Assembly: GCA_009784975.1 (NCBI GenBank)
Contig: WQXG01000021.1
Coordinates: forward strand, 1 to 43,651
Source of the DNA: Treponema sp.
GTDB lineage: Bacteria > Spirochaetota > Spirochaetia > Treponematales > Breznakiellaceae
Direction of reading: 5' to 3'
Length of the DNA stretch: 43,651 bases
Of the stretch, positions 9,377-17,453 are shown piece by piece. Under the pieces are notes generated by a model, which did no database searches, was not told the origin of the DNA, and worked only from the letters and a program-made list of their open reading frames with translations. Position numbers and translations under genes: made by a program. Every line of letters begins with the position of its first letter. Position 1 is the stretch's first letter.

Positions 9377-9393
9377 GTGTTCTTTTTGAACAC
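9377..9393. promoter_or_regulatory. Palindromic site GTGTTC-N5-GAACAC between mfd and the 9408 gene
   Basis: A perfect 6-bp inverted repeat with a five-T centre, lying just downstream of a TATAAT (9363-9368) that could be the -10 of the plus-strand gene. It could be an operator or a small 5' hairpin. It does not match the Gram-positive LexA box spacing. No regulator is identified. Confidence 0.4.
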
Positions 9394-9407
9394 CCATATA
9401 AGGAAGT

Positions 9408-10382
9408 ATGATGAAAAACTATCGGTTATTATTTGCGTTTTTATTGATTTTATTCAATTTGTCTTTTCTCCATGCGGTTCAGGGAAATGTTGAATTTAAC
9501 ATCCGGTTATACGACAGGCGGATTTATTATGCGGTTGGAAGCGATCCTGTCTATGTTCAGATTACCATTACCAACAACAGCCCCCTCCCGTACCGTTTTA
9601 AACTGGCGGACGATCGCGCTTTTTCCATGGATATTGACATAAGGACAATGACAAACCGTCAATTGCCGCAATCTGATACTTTAATCCGCAAAAGAACCCA
9701 AACAAACCAGGTTTTCTTCCGCGAAATAACGATAGAAAGCCGTGAATCGTTTTCATTTGTAGAAGATCTGCGTGATTTTGTCCATTTTGAACAGCCCGGC
9801 TCTTTTAGGGTACGCGCTCTTGTTTACCCGGAATTGATAAGAACACCCCAAATAATAAGGCCCATCGAATCAAACTATATAAATATCAACCTGAGACCTG
9901 CCGTAATCCCGGGACCGGACGGTATCCCTCTGGAAATGGATGTGGCAACAGGCGCTGTTCTGGTAAGACAACCTCTCCCCCCCGATGAAGTGGTTACCTA
10001 TATGCTTACAGCCCGCCAGCAGTCTCAATGGGAAAGGTTCTTCCTGTACCTTGACTATCAAGCCATGTTATTGCGGGATGCCTTCCAAAGCCGCAAATAT
10101 CATGCCGAAAACGAAGCCGGCAGGCTAAAAATGGTGGAAGAATACAGGCGAAATCTTCAAAATGCCGTAGTTGACGGGGATATTGCGGTTATTCCTACAT
10201 CATTTGAAATTTTAAAGACCGAATATAACAATACCGAAGGTACTGTAACTGTTTTGCAGAAATTCAGAATGTCAAATTATACAGATTTAAGGCAATACAG
10301 ATATTTACTGGAAAAAAAGGATAATTACTGGATGATCGTCAATTACTCGGTTCAGGCAATGGGTACCGAAGCAAATGATTGA
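9408..10382 (+). CDS. Exported protein of unknown function
   Basis: A 324-residue protein with a clear signal peptide (MMKNYRLLFAFLLILFNLSFLHAVQG), so periplasmic or outer-membrane associated. The first half looks beta-rich and immunoglobulin-like (YVQITITNNSPLPYRFKL resembles bacterial proteins whose domain describes loss of support or interaction). The second half begins after about residue 190 (PPDEVVTYMLTARQQSQWERFFLYLDYQAML) and ends in an NTF2-like stretch (VLQKFRMSNYTDLRQYRYLLEKKDNYWMIVNY). The start is placed by AAGGAAG at 9400-9406; the second ATG three bases on is equally possible. I do not recognise a named family. Confidence 0.85.
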   Translation: MMKNYRLLFAFLLILFNLSFLHAVQGNVEFNIRLYDRRIYYAVGSDPVYVQITITNNSPLPYRFKLADDRAFSMDIDIRTMTNRQLPQSDTLIRKRTQTNQVFFREITIESRESFSFVEDLRDFVHFEQPGSFRVRALVYPELIRTPQIIRPIESNYININLRPAVIPGPDGIPLEMDVATGAVLVRQPLPPDEVVTYMLTARQQSQWERFFLYLDYQAMLLRDAFQSRKYHAENEAGRLKMVEEYRRNLQNAVVDGDIAVIPTSFEILKTEYNNTEGTVTVLQKFRMSNYTDLRQYRYLLEKKDNYWMIVNYSVQAMGTEAND

Positions 10383-10422
10383 CATAAAACATATTATTTG
10401 TTAATATTGCAAAGAGGGGACA

Positions 10423-10815
10423 ATGAAAGCATTAATTATTACTGACAGAACAGAAACAATTCAGTCTATTGCTCATTTTATTAAAGATACTCTTACCGAC
10501 TACAAATTCAGCATAATCCCTGCGGAAGACTTTAAGGGAGATGAGCTTCTTCCTGCCGAGATTTTTTTCCTGGGCTGCGAAGATCCCTCCCCCACGTCTT
10601 TTGCCTTTCTTGAACAGTTATTTTCCCATATAAACCTTGCTTCCAGAAAATGCGGAGTTTTCTCCCCCAAAGAAAACACCAACAATTACCTTCTTTCCAT
10701 TTTAAAAGACAGCGAAGCCTTTGCAGTCCCTGTTTTATCTGATTCTCTTTATGATTCAAAAGGAAAATTAAAGGAATCTGCCGTAAATGAATGGTTTAAA
10801 CAAATAACAAAATGA
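10423..10815 (+). CDS. Small conserved protein, flavodoxin-like fold suspected
   Basis: A 130-residue soluble protein starting MKALIITDRTETIQSIAHFIKD, with alternating hydrophobic strands and helices (IFFLGCED, CGVFSPKENT) as in flavodoxin-like or response-regulator folds. No complete flavin-binding or phospho-acceptor signature is visible. The ribosome binding site AGAGGGG is well placed. Its stop overlaps the apt start by four bases (ATGA), so the two are translationally coupled. Function is unknown. Confidence 0.75.
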   Translation: MKALIITDRTETIQSIAHFIKDTLTDYKFSIIPAEDFKGDELLPAEIFFLGCEDPSPTSFAFLEQLFSHINLASRKCGVFSPKENTNNYLLSILKDSEAFAVPVLSDSLYDSKGKLKESAVNEWFKQITK

Positions 10816-11342
10816 GCAATTTCAATCTGGATGATTACATCAGAAAAGTGCCGGATTTCCCCAAAAAGGGCATTCTTTTTTATGATATAACAAGTATTCT
10901 CGCTTCCCCCGTCGCTTTTAAATACTGTATAGACAAAATGACAGAAATTTACAGGGATAAAAACATAGAAGCGGTTGCCGCGATAGAAGCCCGCGGATTT
11001 ATTTTTGCGGCAGCTTATGCTTTCCATACCGGTATCCCGCTAATCCCTATCCGCAAAAAAGGAAAGCTGCCGGGTGTTTGCCTGTCCAAAAAATACATCC
11101 TGGAATATGCCCAGGCAGAAATCGAGGTTCACAGCGCCGATGTCCCAAAAGGCAAACGCGTCCTTTTAACCGATGACCTTATCGCTACCGGCGGAACTTT
11201 AAACGCAGCCCGTTCCCTTCTTACAGAGGGGGGTGCACAAGTGCCGGAAATCTTTGGGGTGGTCGCTCTCCCCTTTCTTAATTTTAAGGAAATACTCTCT
11301 CCTACCCCGATTACCTCATTAATCGAATATCATCACGAATAA
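10812..11342 (+). CDS. apt: Adenine phosphoribosyltransferase
   Basis: Purine salvage enzyme joining adenine and PRPP to give AMP. At 176 residues the length is typical. Visible family motifs are IRKVPDFPKKGILFYDIT near the N-terminus, AIEARGFIFAAAYAF, IPIRKKGKLPG, and the PRPP loop VLLTDDLIATGGTL. It overlaps the upstream small gene by four bases. Confidence 0.96.
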   Translation: MSNFNLDDYIRKVPDFPKKGILFYDITSILASPVAFKYCIDKMTEIYRDKNIEAVAAIEARGFIFAAAYAFHTGIPLIPIRKKGKLPGVCLSKKYILEYAQAEIEVHSADVPKGKRVLLTDDLIATGGTLNAARSLLTEGGAQVPEIFGVVALPFLNFKEILSPTPITSLIEYHHE

Positions 11343-11392
11343 AATTTCGTAAAACTTATTGTAAATTTTTTTTAAATGTTATAAAAACAAGT

Positions 11393-12562
11393 ATGAGTAA
11401 AAACCTATCCTATGTTCTTGTTACCCCCTATACAATTGCTAAAAGCAGAACCGGCGGCGTGGTTGCGCGCCTGCTTTCCCGTACAGATTTGGAATTTGTA
11501 GGCGCCCAGATATTCGCGCCGGATCATGAATTAACAGAAAAATACTCCCGCTCTATACGCATGAATGCTCCCAAAGACCAGCCTGCCCTTTTGGCAGACT
11601 ACGTTAAAAAATATTTTGCCCCTTCCGGCGGAAGACCGCACAGAACACTGTTTCTGGTTTTTAGGGGAGAAAACCCCTGCGAACAGCTTCTTGGCGTATG
11701 CGGGCATATTTACCCCCAGCATGTAGAAATAGACTCTGTCGTAGGAGAAACTATCCGCGATACTTATTCAGATCTTATCTTTTCCTCGTCAGACTCAAAC
11801 GAGGTAAGATATTTTGAACCAGCGGTTCTTACCCCCAGAACCCAGGAAGAAGCCAATAGTGATCTTCGCTTATTCGCGGATTACCTGGAAGGCAAAGAAA
11901 ACCTTGTCCAGAATGTCACCTATCCGGACCCAAAAAAAATTGAGAGAACCCTTGTTATTATTAAACCCGATAACTGGAAACACAATTCCCTGCGTCCCGG
12001 AACAATTATCGATATGTTTTCCCGCACCGGTTTGCGCATAATCGGCGTAAAAATCCACCGTTTTTCACCGGCACAAGCTCTTGATTTTTACCGTCCTGTC
12101 GAAGCGTTCCTAATAAAAAAATTATCAGAAAGGTTCGGCAAAAGAGCGAAAGAACTTCTTGAAAACGAATGTAAATTCCCTCTTAGCCAAAAACTTTACA
12201 AAACCTTAATTTCCAGTTACGGCGAAGAATGCGCTATCGATCAATTTCACCAAATCATCGAATTCATGTCCGGCAAACGCCCCAACGGCTATTCCCGCGA
12301 AGAAATGGAAACCCCCGGAAACATCAAGTGCATGATCATGGTCTATGAAGGCGAAAACGCTGTCAAAAAAATCAGAGATGTACTGGGCCCCACAGACCCG
12401 CTCCTTGCTCCCGAAGGAACAGTCCGCCGCGAGTTTGGCAGCAACATCATGATTAACACTGCGCATGCTTCCGACTCTGTAAAAAGTTACGAACGTGAAC
12501 AAAAGATTGTAAAGGTTAGCTATAATCCGATTGCTTCGATTATTAAGGAGCACTTGGGGTAG
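11393..12562 (+). CDS. Two-domain nucleoside-diphosphate-kinase-like protein
   Basis: A 389-residue protein, more than twice the usual NDK length. Both halves start with an NDK-like strand: LSYVLVTPYTIAKSRTGGVVARLL in the first and ERTLVIIKPDNWKHNSLRPGTII in the second. Only the C-terminal half keeps a recognisable active site, GPTDPLLAPEGTVRREFG followed by NTAHASDS with the phosphorylated His at about residue 358. The N-terminal half lacks that His box (it reads VVGETIRDTYSDLIFSSSDSNEV) and is probably a degenerate duplicated domain. A family-specific insertion of helices lies before GKRPNGYSREE. It likely phosphorylates NDPs, or has become regulatory. Confidence 0.85.
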   Translation: MSKNLSYVLVTPYTIAKSRTGGVVARLLSRTDLEFVGAQIFAPDHELTEKYSRSIRMNAPKDQPALLADYVKKYFAPSGGRPHRTLFLVFRGENPCEQLLGVCGHIYPQHVEIDSVVGETIRDTYSDLIFSSSDSNEVRYFEPAVLTPRTQEEANSDLRLFADYLEGKENLVQNVTYPDPKKIERTLVIIKPDNWKHNSLRPGTIIDMFSRTGLRIIGVKIHRFSPAQALDFYRPVEAFLIKKLSERFGKRAKELLENECKFPLSQKLYKTLISSYGEECAIDQFHQIIEFMSGKRPNGYSREEMETPGNIKCMIMVYEGENAVKKIRDVLGPTDPLLAPEGTVRREFGSNIMINTAHASDSVKSYEREQKIVKVSYNPIASIIKEHLG

Positions 12563-12782
12563 GCTCACTGCCCTCACACAAAGACGCAAAGGAAGAATTC
12601 TTTACCACGAACCGCACGAACGAACACGAACGGGGGAATATTAGTAAGGACTCACACAAAGACGCAAAGGGCACAAAGACACAGAGGGAAGAGGGGGAAT
12701 ACGTCACTGCGAGAGTCTTCACAGGTGCTTCCTGCGTTTCAGCAAGAGGCACCATTTCTGATATTTTTTAGTGAATTCTCTC
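12563..12782. repeat. Cluster of dispersed short repeats between genes
   Basis: No gene is seen. A direct repeat CTCACACAAAGACGCAAAGG occurs at 12573-12592 and 12650-12669. Between them lies a half copy of the ACCACGAACC palindrome (12602-12631). A further low-complexity tract (GGGCACAAAGACACAGAGGG) follows, then ACTGCGAGAG, a motif also seen near 37803. Such mixtures are typical sites of repeat insertion. Confidence 0.7.
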
Positions 12783-12809
12783 TTGACAATCAAAAATATA
12801 CACTATAAT
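12783..12809 (+). promoter_or_regulatory. Promoter of the PIN toxin-antitoxin pair
   Basis: TTGACA at 12783-12788 and TATAAT at 12804-12809 (spacer 15, with a TATAATATATAAT run offering alternatives). A transcript from here would start near 12816, which excludes the in-frame ATG at 12815 and supports the ATG at 12842. Confidence 0.6.
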
Positions 12810-12841
12810 ATATAATGAAGATTTACGAGGTAAATAAAATT

Positions 12842-13063
12842 ATGAAATCTATAAATGTACAAATATCTGAAATTGAATACAATACATTCGGATTTATAAA
12901 AGATAATATACCCTTTTCTGAATTTGCCGATTTAATTGAACGGCAAATAGCAAAACAAGCGTTACGGCGCTGTGTTTCGCTTGCAGACAGTCAAGGGCTT
13001 TCAACCATGTCTATGGATGAAATAAATTCTGAAATAAATGCAGTAAGGCAGTGCAAAAAATAA
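12842..13063 (+). CDS. Antitoxin-like protein paired with a PIN toxin
   Basis: A small protein of 73 residues (MKSINVQISEIEYNTFGFIKDNIPF...). The helical N-terminal part resembles short DNA-binding antitoxins; the C-terminal part is acidic and polar. The start at 12842 is preferred over 12815 because GAGG lies about 12 bases upstream and the promoter -10 overlaps the earlier ATG. The PIN gene begins at a GTG inside its 3' end (13-base overlap), the usual antitoxin-first arrangement. The assignment rests mainly on this context. Confidence 0.65.
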   Translation: MKSINVQISEIEYNTFGFIKDNIPFSEFADLIERQIAKQALRRCVSLADSQGLSTMSMDEINSEINAVRQCKK

Positions 13064-13262
13064 TTCTTGATACAAATATTATTGTTTCATCACTAATTCA
13101 AAAAAGATATCCACATTATATTGTTTATGAATATATATTTGAGGATCATGTACAATTGTGTTTATCAAATGCGTTATGGGATGAATATTATGAAGTTCTT
13201 GCACGTGAAAAATTTTCTAAAATACCATATTTTAAAAACAATTCTGATATTGTATTGAATAG
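13051..13262 (+). pseudogene. PIN-domain toxin, 3' truncated
   Basis: The N-terminal half of a PIN-domain ribonuclease toxin (COG1569-like). The first acidic motif is present in MQKIILDTNIIVSSLIQK, and LWDEYYEVLAREKF is typical of the family. After about 70 residues (NSDIVLNRL) similarity ends abruptly near 13262, 11 bases before the opposite-strand stop of the InlB-repeat gene. The reading frame runs on to 13524 but only through antisense of that gene. The later PIN acidic residues (DDxxD and the last Asp) are therefore missing, so the toxin is almost certainly inactive. GTG start at 13051, overlapping the antitoxin gene. Confidence 0.8.
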
Positions 13263-13272
13263 ATTGCACCCC

Positions 13273-16200
13273 CTACTCCCTCAAATGCTCCGGCATCTCA
13301 TGCGTCTGCCCAAACCCCGGCAGCCTGCCCGGCGTTGTTGTCCAGCCGCCAGAGCTTGTAAACAAGCCGCCGATTGTACCGTCCGCGTTGATAGCGACTT
13401 TGCCGATGTTCGCGCCGTTTTTATCACTTGCGTTATTTGCTATTTCGCCGAATTTGATATCACCGGGATCTGTCATGCCGCCGAATGCAAGGTTGCCGGA
13501 GAGGGTGGTGTTGGTGCCGGTTAATTGACCTACTATACGACCTAAAATTCCATAATCATCCCAACTATTAATACTTATACTTTGACTTAAAGCTGCACAA
13601 TTGTTAATTGCACTGTTGCCTACTACACTGCCAGCAATGCCACCGAAATTTGAGTTCCCTTGTAAATAAAAATTATTGATGATATTACCTGTATAATAAC
13701 ACTTTTCCAAAGTGCTGTTGCTCACACTACCAGCAATACCTCCAGCAGAAGATCTTTCAGAGGAAGAAAAGATGATATCACCTGTAGAATAACAGTTTTC
13801 TAAGGTACTGCTTCCTACAACACCAGCAACGCCGCCAGCGCTAACACCATACATCATATGATCAGAACAACTAACATCACCTGTGGAGTAACAGTTTTTC
13901 AGAGTACTATTGAGCACTGTACCGGCAACACCACCAGAACTTCCGTTATTACTACTGACATTTCCTGTGGAATGACAATTTTCCAAAGTGCTGTTGCTCA
14001 CACTACCAGCAATGCCGCCAACACCGGAGAACTCACCTGAAGAACTGACATTACCTGTGGAGTAACAGTTTTCCAGAGTACTGCCACTCATTATACCAGC
14101 AATACCGCCAGCAAATGTATTCACATTTAAATAAGAAGAATAAGCGTTGATGTTGCCTGTGGAGTAACAGTTTTCCAAGGTGATATTGCCACCTATTCTA
14201 CCTGCAACGCCACCGGCAATAGAATAATCACCATTGTCAGAATATGCGTTGATACTGCTTAAGGAGTAACAGTTTTCCAAGGTGATATTGCCATCTACTC
14301 TACCTGCTACACCGCCGGCAATAGAGTTTCCCCAATAATTAACAGAACCGACATTGCCTGTGGAGTAACAGTATTCCAGGGTGCTATTACCTTCTACACT
14401 ACCAGCAACGCCGCCGACATAGATATCATAATGATTAGAAGCTCTGACATTACCTATAGTGTAACAATTCTCTAGTATGCTATTGTTTACATAACCGGCA
14501 ATGCCGCCAATAGTAGCATCAATAATTGGATGATCAGAAAAGTTGACGTTAATGTTTACATTTTCGATACCAAGATTTTTAATCGTACCGCTTTCGACAT
14601 AACCAAATAATCCTGTATCTCTGATAGGCGGCCAGTGATAACCATTTATATATAAACCGGTTATTTTATTATTACCTCCGTCAAATGCACCTTTAAAAGG
14701 ATTAATAATAAAACGCCACTGAGCATTGTCAAACACAGTATTTCCAATCGGTATCCAGCCTTTTCCATCATTAAAATCACTGCCTTCGCCGTAATCAGAA
14801 AGATCAATATCATTCATTAACAAATAATGCAGGCTGTTATAATCTTCATCGCCTTCGTTCACTCGCTCCGCTATATAGGCCAGATCTTCTGCTGTATATA
14901 TCCTGTAAGGATCGGTACTTGTGCCTGTTCCTCTTTCAAACCATTGCGCGTAAACAGTTATACTTTGAGAAATGGTAGTAAACTCGGTAAATGCTGACCC
15001 GCTTCCGTTTGGACTGGTGTTCCAGCCTGTGAAATGATACGCATAGCTTCTTGTGGGCGGTATTGGCAGCGCGTCAATTGTCGTTGCAGGGGTAATAACC
15101 TGTTTAGTTGAGGGACTTGCATCTGTCCAGCCGGTTACATCATTATGATTTTTACTAAACGTTACGGTGTAAGCCGCTAACCACTGCGCATATACGGTAA
15201 TATTTGCAGTTACGTTTGTCAAAACGGTAAATGCAGCTCCGCTGCCATTAGGCGCTGTGTTCCAGCCGTTAAACACATAACCGCTTCTTGTTGGTGGGGC
15301 TGGTAGTTCGTCAATTGTGGTTGCAGGGAACACAGCAAGTTTTGTTGCAGGGTTTGCTTCTGTCCAGCCGGTTGTATCAACATGATTTTTATTAAATGTT
15401 ACGGTATAGATTTCTTTCCACTGAGCATACACAGTAATGTGTTCAGTTACGTTTGTCAAAACGGTAAATACTGCTCCGCTGCCATTTGGCGCCATGTTCC
15501 AGCCGTTAAACACATAACCGCTTCTTGTGGGCGGAGCTGGCAATTCATCAATGGTTGTTGCAGGGAACACAGCCGGTTTTGTAGCTGGATTTGCTTCTGT
15601 CCAGCCGGTTGTATCAACATGATTTTTATTAAATGTTACGGTATAGATTTCTTTCCACTGCGCATACACGGTAATATTTTCCGTTACAGTTGTTGTAGTA
15701 ATAAATGCGGCTCCGCTGCCATTTGGCATCGTGTTCCAGCCGTTAAATACATAACCGCTTCTTGTGGGTAAAGACGGTAATGTGCCTACATTGGTAGCTG
15801 GGGATATAACATCTTTAGTCGCAGGGTCTGCTTCTGTCCAGCCGGTTGGGTCTTCATGGTTTTTGTCAAATGTAACAGTGTGAGTGAAAATCTCTTCCCA
15901 CATCGCGAAAACAATTATGTTTGCTGTGACATTCGTTGTGCTTAAAAAGTTTGCGCCGCTTCCATCGGGACCTCTGTTCCAGCCTGCAAAGACGTAATTT
16001 GGACGTGTTGGCGGTTCGGGTAATGTACCCACATTGGTTGCGGGAGGCGTAATAATTATTGATTGCGGAACAGCGTTTGTGCTGCCAGTATCATTATTGT
16101 TGCTGTCAAAGACTACTACAGAAGAACCAACAGGAAGCGGTTCCCATAATGCGTATACAACAGTATGAATCGTAATGACGCTGTTTTCGTCAAAAAACGC

Positions 16201-16761
16201 GCCGCTTCCGTCAGACGCGAAGTTCCAGCCCATAAAAACATGGTGGGGACGGCTTGGTTCAACGGGAAGAGCCGTTATGGTTTCTTCCGGCGGAATAATT
16301 ATTATACTGGAAGGATAAGCGTCTGTGCTGCCTATTGTCCTGTTGTTTCTATCAAATGTAACAACATAACCTCCTAAAAGATCGTGTGCACCCGGAGGCA
16401 CTGCAACCCATCGCGCGAACACTGTTATATTTTCTGTTACGATACTTGCTTCATTAAAAGGAGAACCTGTCCCGTCTGCATTTGTATTCCAGCCGGTAAA
16501 AAGATAATTTAGCCGGGTCGGAGGATTTGGCAATCTGTCTATTGAAGTATCAGGAGCGGTTACAGATTTTATATACGGAAACGCATCTGCCCAATTAGCA
16601 GTATCATTGTGGTTTTTATCAAAATTAACATTATATGTTTTTATATCTTCACTGCCGCCCAGCAAATTACTAATAAAAATATTTTCACAAGCAAGGAAAG
16701 CAGTTGCAACCAGCAAAGAAATGATTAAATAATTCCATACTTTCAATTTATTATCTCTCAT
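13273..16761 (-). CDS. Large lipoprotein with InlB-type and GLUG repeats, putative adhesin
   Basis: An 1162-residue surface-type protein. The chosen start (MRDNKLKVWNYL) has AAAAGGAG seven bases upstream; a longer reading from 16800 would overlap the upstream gene. The signal sequence ends in a spirochaete-type lipobox, TAFLAC. Next come seven Listeria-Bacteroides (Flg_new/InlB B) repeats of about 75 residues, recognised by VTFxKNH...PTRSGYVFNGWN...ITVYAQW. A spacer (YRIYTAEDLAYIAERVNEG) and about ten GLUG-like repeats (GGIAGSVSNSTLENCYSTGNV) follow. Such proteins are usually outer-surface or extracellular binding proteins. Repeats five and six are nearly identical at DNA level (period 237 bp), so length variation by recombination is expected. 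Its 3' end abuts a truncated PIN gene. Confidence 0.9.
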   Translation of the reverse strand: MRDNKLKVWNYLIISLLVATAFLACENIFISNLLGGSEDIKTYNVNFDKNHNDTANWADAFPYIKSVTAPDTSIDRLPNPPTRLNYLFTGWNTNADGTGSPFNEASIVTENITVFARWVAVPPGAHDLLGGYVVTFDRNNRTIGSTDAYPSSIIIIPPEETITALPVEPSRPHHVFMGWNFASDGSGAFFDENSVITIHTVVYALWEPLPVGSSVVVFDSNNNDTGSTNAVPQSIIITPPATNVGTLPEPPTRPNYVFAGWNRGPDGSGANFLSTTNVTANIIVFAMWEEIFTHTVTFDKNHEDPTGWTEADPATKDVISPATNVGTLPSLPTRSGYVFNGWNTMPNGSGAAFITTTTVTENITVYAQWKEIYTVTFNKNHVDTTGWTEANPATKPAVFPATTIDELPAPPTRSGYVFNGWNMAPNGSGAVFTVLTNVTEHITVYAQWKEIYTVTFNKNHVDTTGWTEANPATKLAVFPATTIDELPAPPTRSGYVFNGWNTAPNGSGAAFTVLTNVTANITVYAQWLAAYTVTFSKNHNDVTGWTDASPSTKQVITPATTIDALPIPPTRSYAYHFTGWNTSPNGSGSAFTEFTTISQSITVYAQWFERGTGTSTDPYRIYTAEDLAYIAERVNEGDEDYNSLHYLLMNDIDLSDYGEGSDFNDGKGWIPIGNTVFDNAQWRFIINPFKGAFDGGNNKITGLYINGYHWPPIRDTGLFGYVESGTIKNLGIENVNINVNFSDHPIIDATIGGIAGYVNNSILENCYTIGNVRASNHYDIYVGGVAGSVEGNSTLEYCYSTGNVGSVNYWGNSIAGGVAGRVDGNITLENCYSLSSINAYSDNGDYSIAGGVAGRIGGNITLENCYSTGNINAYSSYLNVNTFAGGIAGIMSGSTLENCYSTGNVSSSGEFSGVGGIAGSVSNSTLENCHSTGNVSSNNGSSGGVAGTVLNSTLKNCYSTGDVSCSDHMMYGVSAGGVAGVVGSSTLENCYSTGDIIFSSSERSSAGGIAGSVSNSTLEKCYYTGNIINNFYLQGNSNFGGIAGSVVGNSAINNCAALSQSISINSWDDYGILGRIVGQLTGTNTTLSGNLAFGGMTDPGDIKFGEIANNASDKNGANIGKVAINADGTIGGLFTSSGGWTTTPGRLPGFGQTHEMPEHLRE
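15364..15660. repeat. Near-identical 237-bp tandem repeats in the InlB-repeat gene
   Basis: The stretches beginning at 15364 and 15601 are identical over about 60 bases (both start CCAGCCGGTTGTATCAACAT), and the following bases are closely matched. They encode the end of one InlB repeat and the start of the next. This is intragenic duplication, not CRISPR. Confidence 0.85.
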
Positions 16762-16774
16762 CCTAAAGCTCCTT

Positions 16775-17263
16775 TTACCTAACTTCCAATTCTTCTTCAT
16801 TCTTCTTCCCGGAAAAATTAATTCCTGCTATCAATCCCCCGCCCCAAATAAACGGATACCCACCGCGAACTTGCGGCTCTATATAAAAATAACTGCCTAT
16901 CGGAATACGTACCCCTGCCACAAACGCGCCCAATAACGTCGGCTGTGTATTGCCTTCTTCATATAAAACATAAGTCCCTAATTCCGCCTGTATGAAAACC
17001 CGTAGTTTGGGAAGCGGATAAAACCGGAAGAATACGGCATCTTCTATTGTAGTAATATCTTTAAAATCGACAGAGTATGTCTTTTTAACACCGGCAGAAA
17101 AATAACGATTAATATCAACCCCTATGGACAAAGTCCCGCCTGCTGCAATACCTTCGCGTGCATTTGCGTTAACCTCACCGCCGAGCCCAAAGAATACACT
17201 ATCCAGCGAATACACGCTGCCTGTCAAAAAAACAAACAAAAGAATAAAATGTATTATTTTCAT
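16775..17263 (-). CDS. Small outer-membrane-like protein
   Basis: A 162-residue protein with a signal peptide (MKIIHFILLFVFLTGSVYSLD) and alternating short amphipathic strands with many Gly and aromatic residues (FFGLGGEVNAN, AAGGTLSIGVDINRYFSAGV, LGTYVLYEEG, YFYIEPQVRGGYPFIWGGGLIAGINF), as in small beta-barrel outer membrane proteins. Its stop lies 13 bases before the preferred start of the InlB/GLUG lipoprotein, so the two probably form an operon and may act together at the cell surface. No strong Shine-Dalgarno precedes the ATG. TATAAT boxes on this strand at 17270-17275 and 17290-17295 may be promoter elements. Confidence 0.8.
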   Translation of the reverse strand: MKIIHFILLFVFLTGSVYSLDSVFFGLGGEVNANAREGIAAGGTLSIGVDINRYFSAGVKKTYSVDFKDITTIEDAVFFRFYPLPKLRVFIQAELGTYVLYEEGNTQPTLLGAFVAGVRIPIGSYFYIEPQVRGGYPFIWGGGLIAGINFSGKKNEEELEVR

Positions 17264-17311
17264 TGTTTTATTATAATATCTAATATTCTATTATACAACC
17301 GGTAGTTTACA

Positions 17312-17341
17312 TTGACTCACTCCCCCAAAACCCGCTATAGT
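17312..17341 (+). promoter_or_regulatory. Promoter of tRNA-Glu
   Basis: TTGACT at 17312-17317 and TATAGT at 17336-17341 with an 18-bp spacer, nine bases before the tRNA 5' end. It is divergent from the outer-membrane-like gene. Confidence 0.6.
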
Positions 17342-17349
17342 AAAAAAAC

Positions 17350-17421
17350 GGCCCCTTCGTCTATCGGTTAGGACATGAGATTCTCAATCTTAAAAGAGGA
17401 GTTCGATTCTCCTAGGGGCTA
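17350..17421 (+). tRNA. tRNA-Glu (anticodon CTC)
   Basis: Full cloverleaf. The acceptor GGCCCCT pairs with AGGGGCT with one G-T wobble. The D arm is TCGTCTATCGGTTAGGA, the anticodon stem TGAGA/TCTTA carries loop TTCTCAA, and the T arm is GAGGAGTTCGATTCTCC. The loop gives CTC, reading GAG. CCA is not encoded. Confidence 0.93.
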
Positions 17422-17453
17422 TTGTTTTAAAAGTGTTAGAGCAAATGGCTCTC

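Noticed and set aside
9377-9393. LexA-type SOS box near mfd
   Set aside because: The half-sites are GTTC-N5-GAAC, the reverse orientation and wrong spacing for known LexA boxes.
13263-13524. Open frame continuing the PIN toxin to 157 residues
   Set aside because: The tail is antisense to the 3' end of the InlB/GLUG gene and has no PIN character.
13600-16500. Regularly repeated DNA that might be a CRISPR array
   Set aside because: The repeats are coding (InlB and GLUG units), have no fixed spacer pattern and match known protein repeats.
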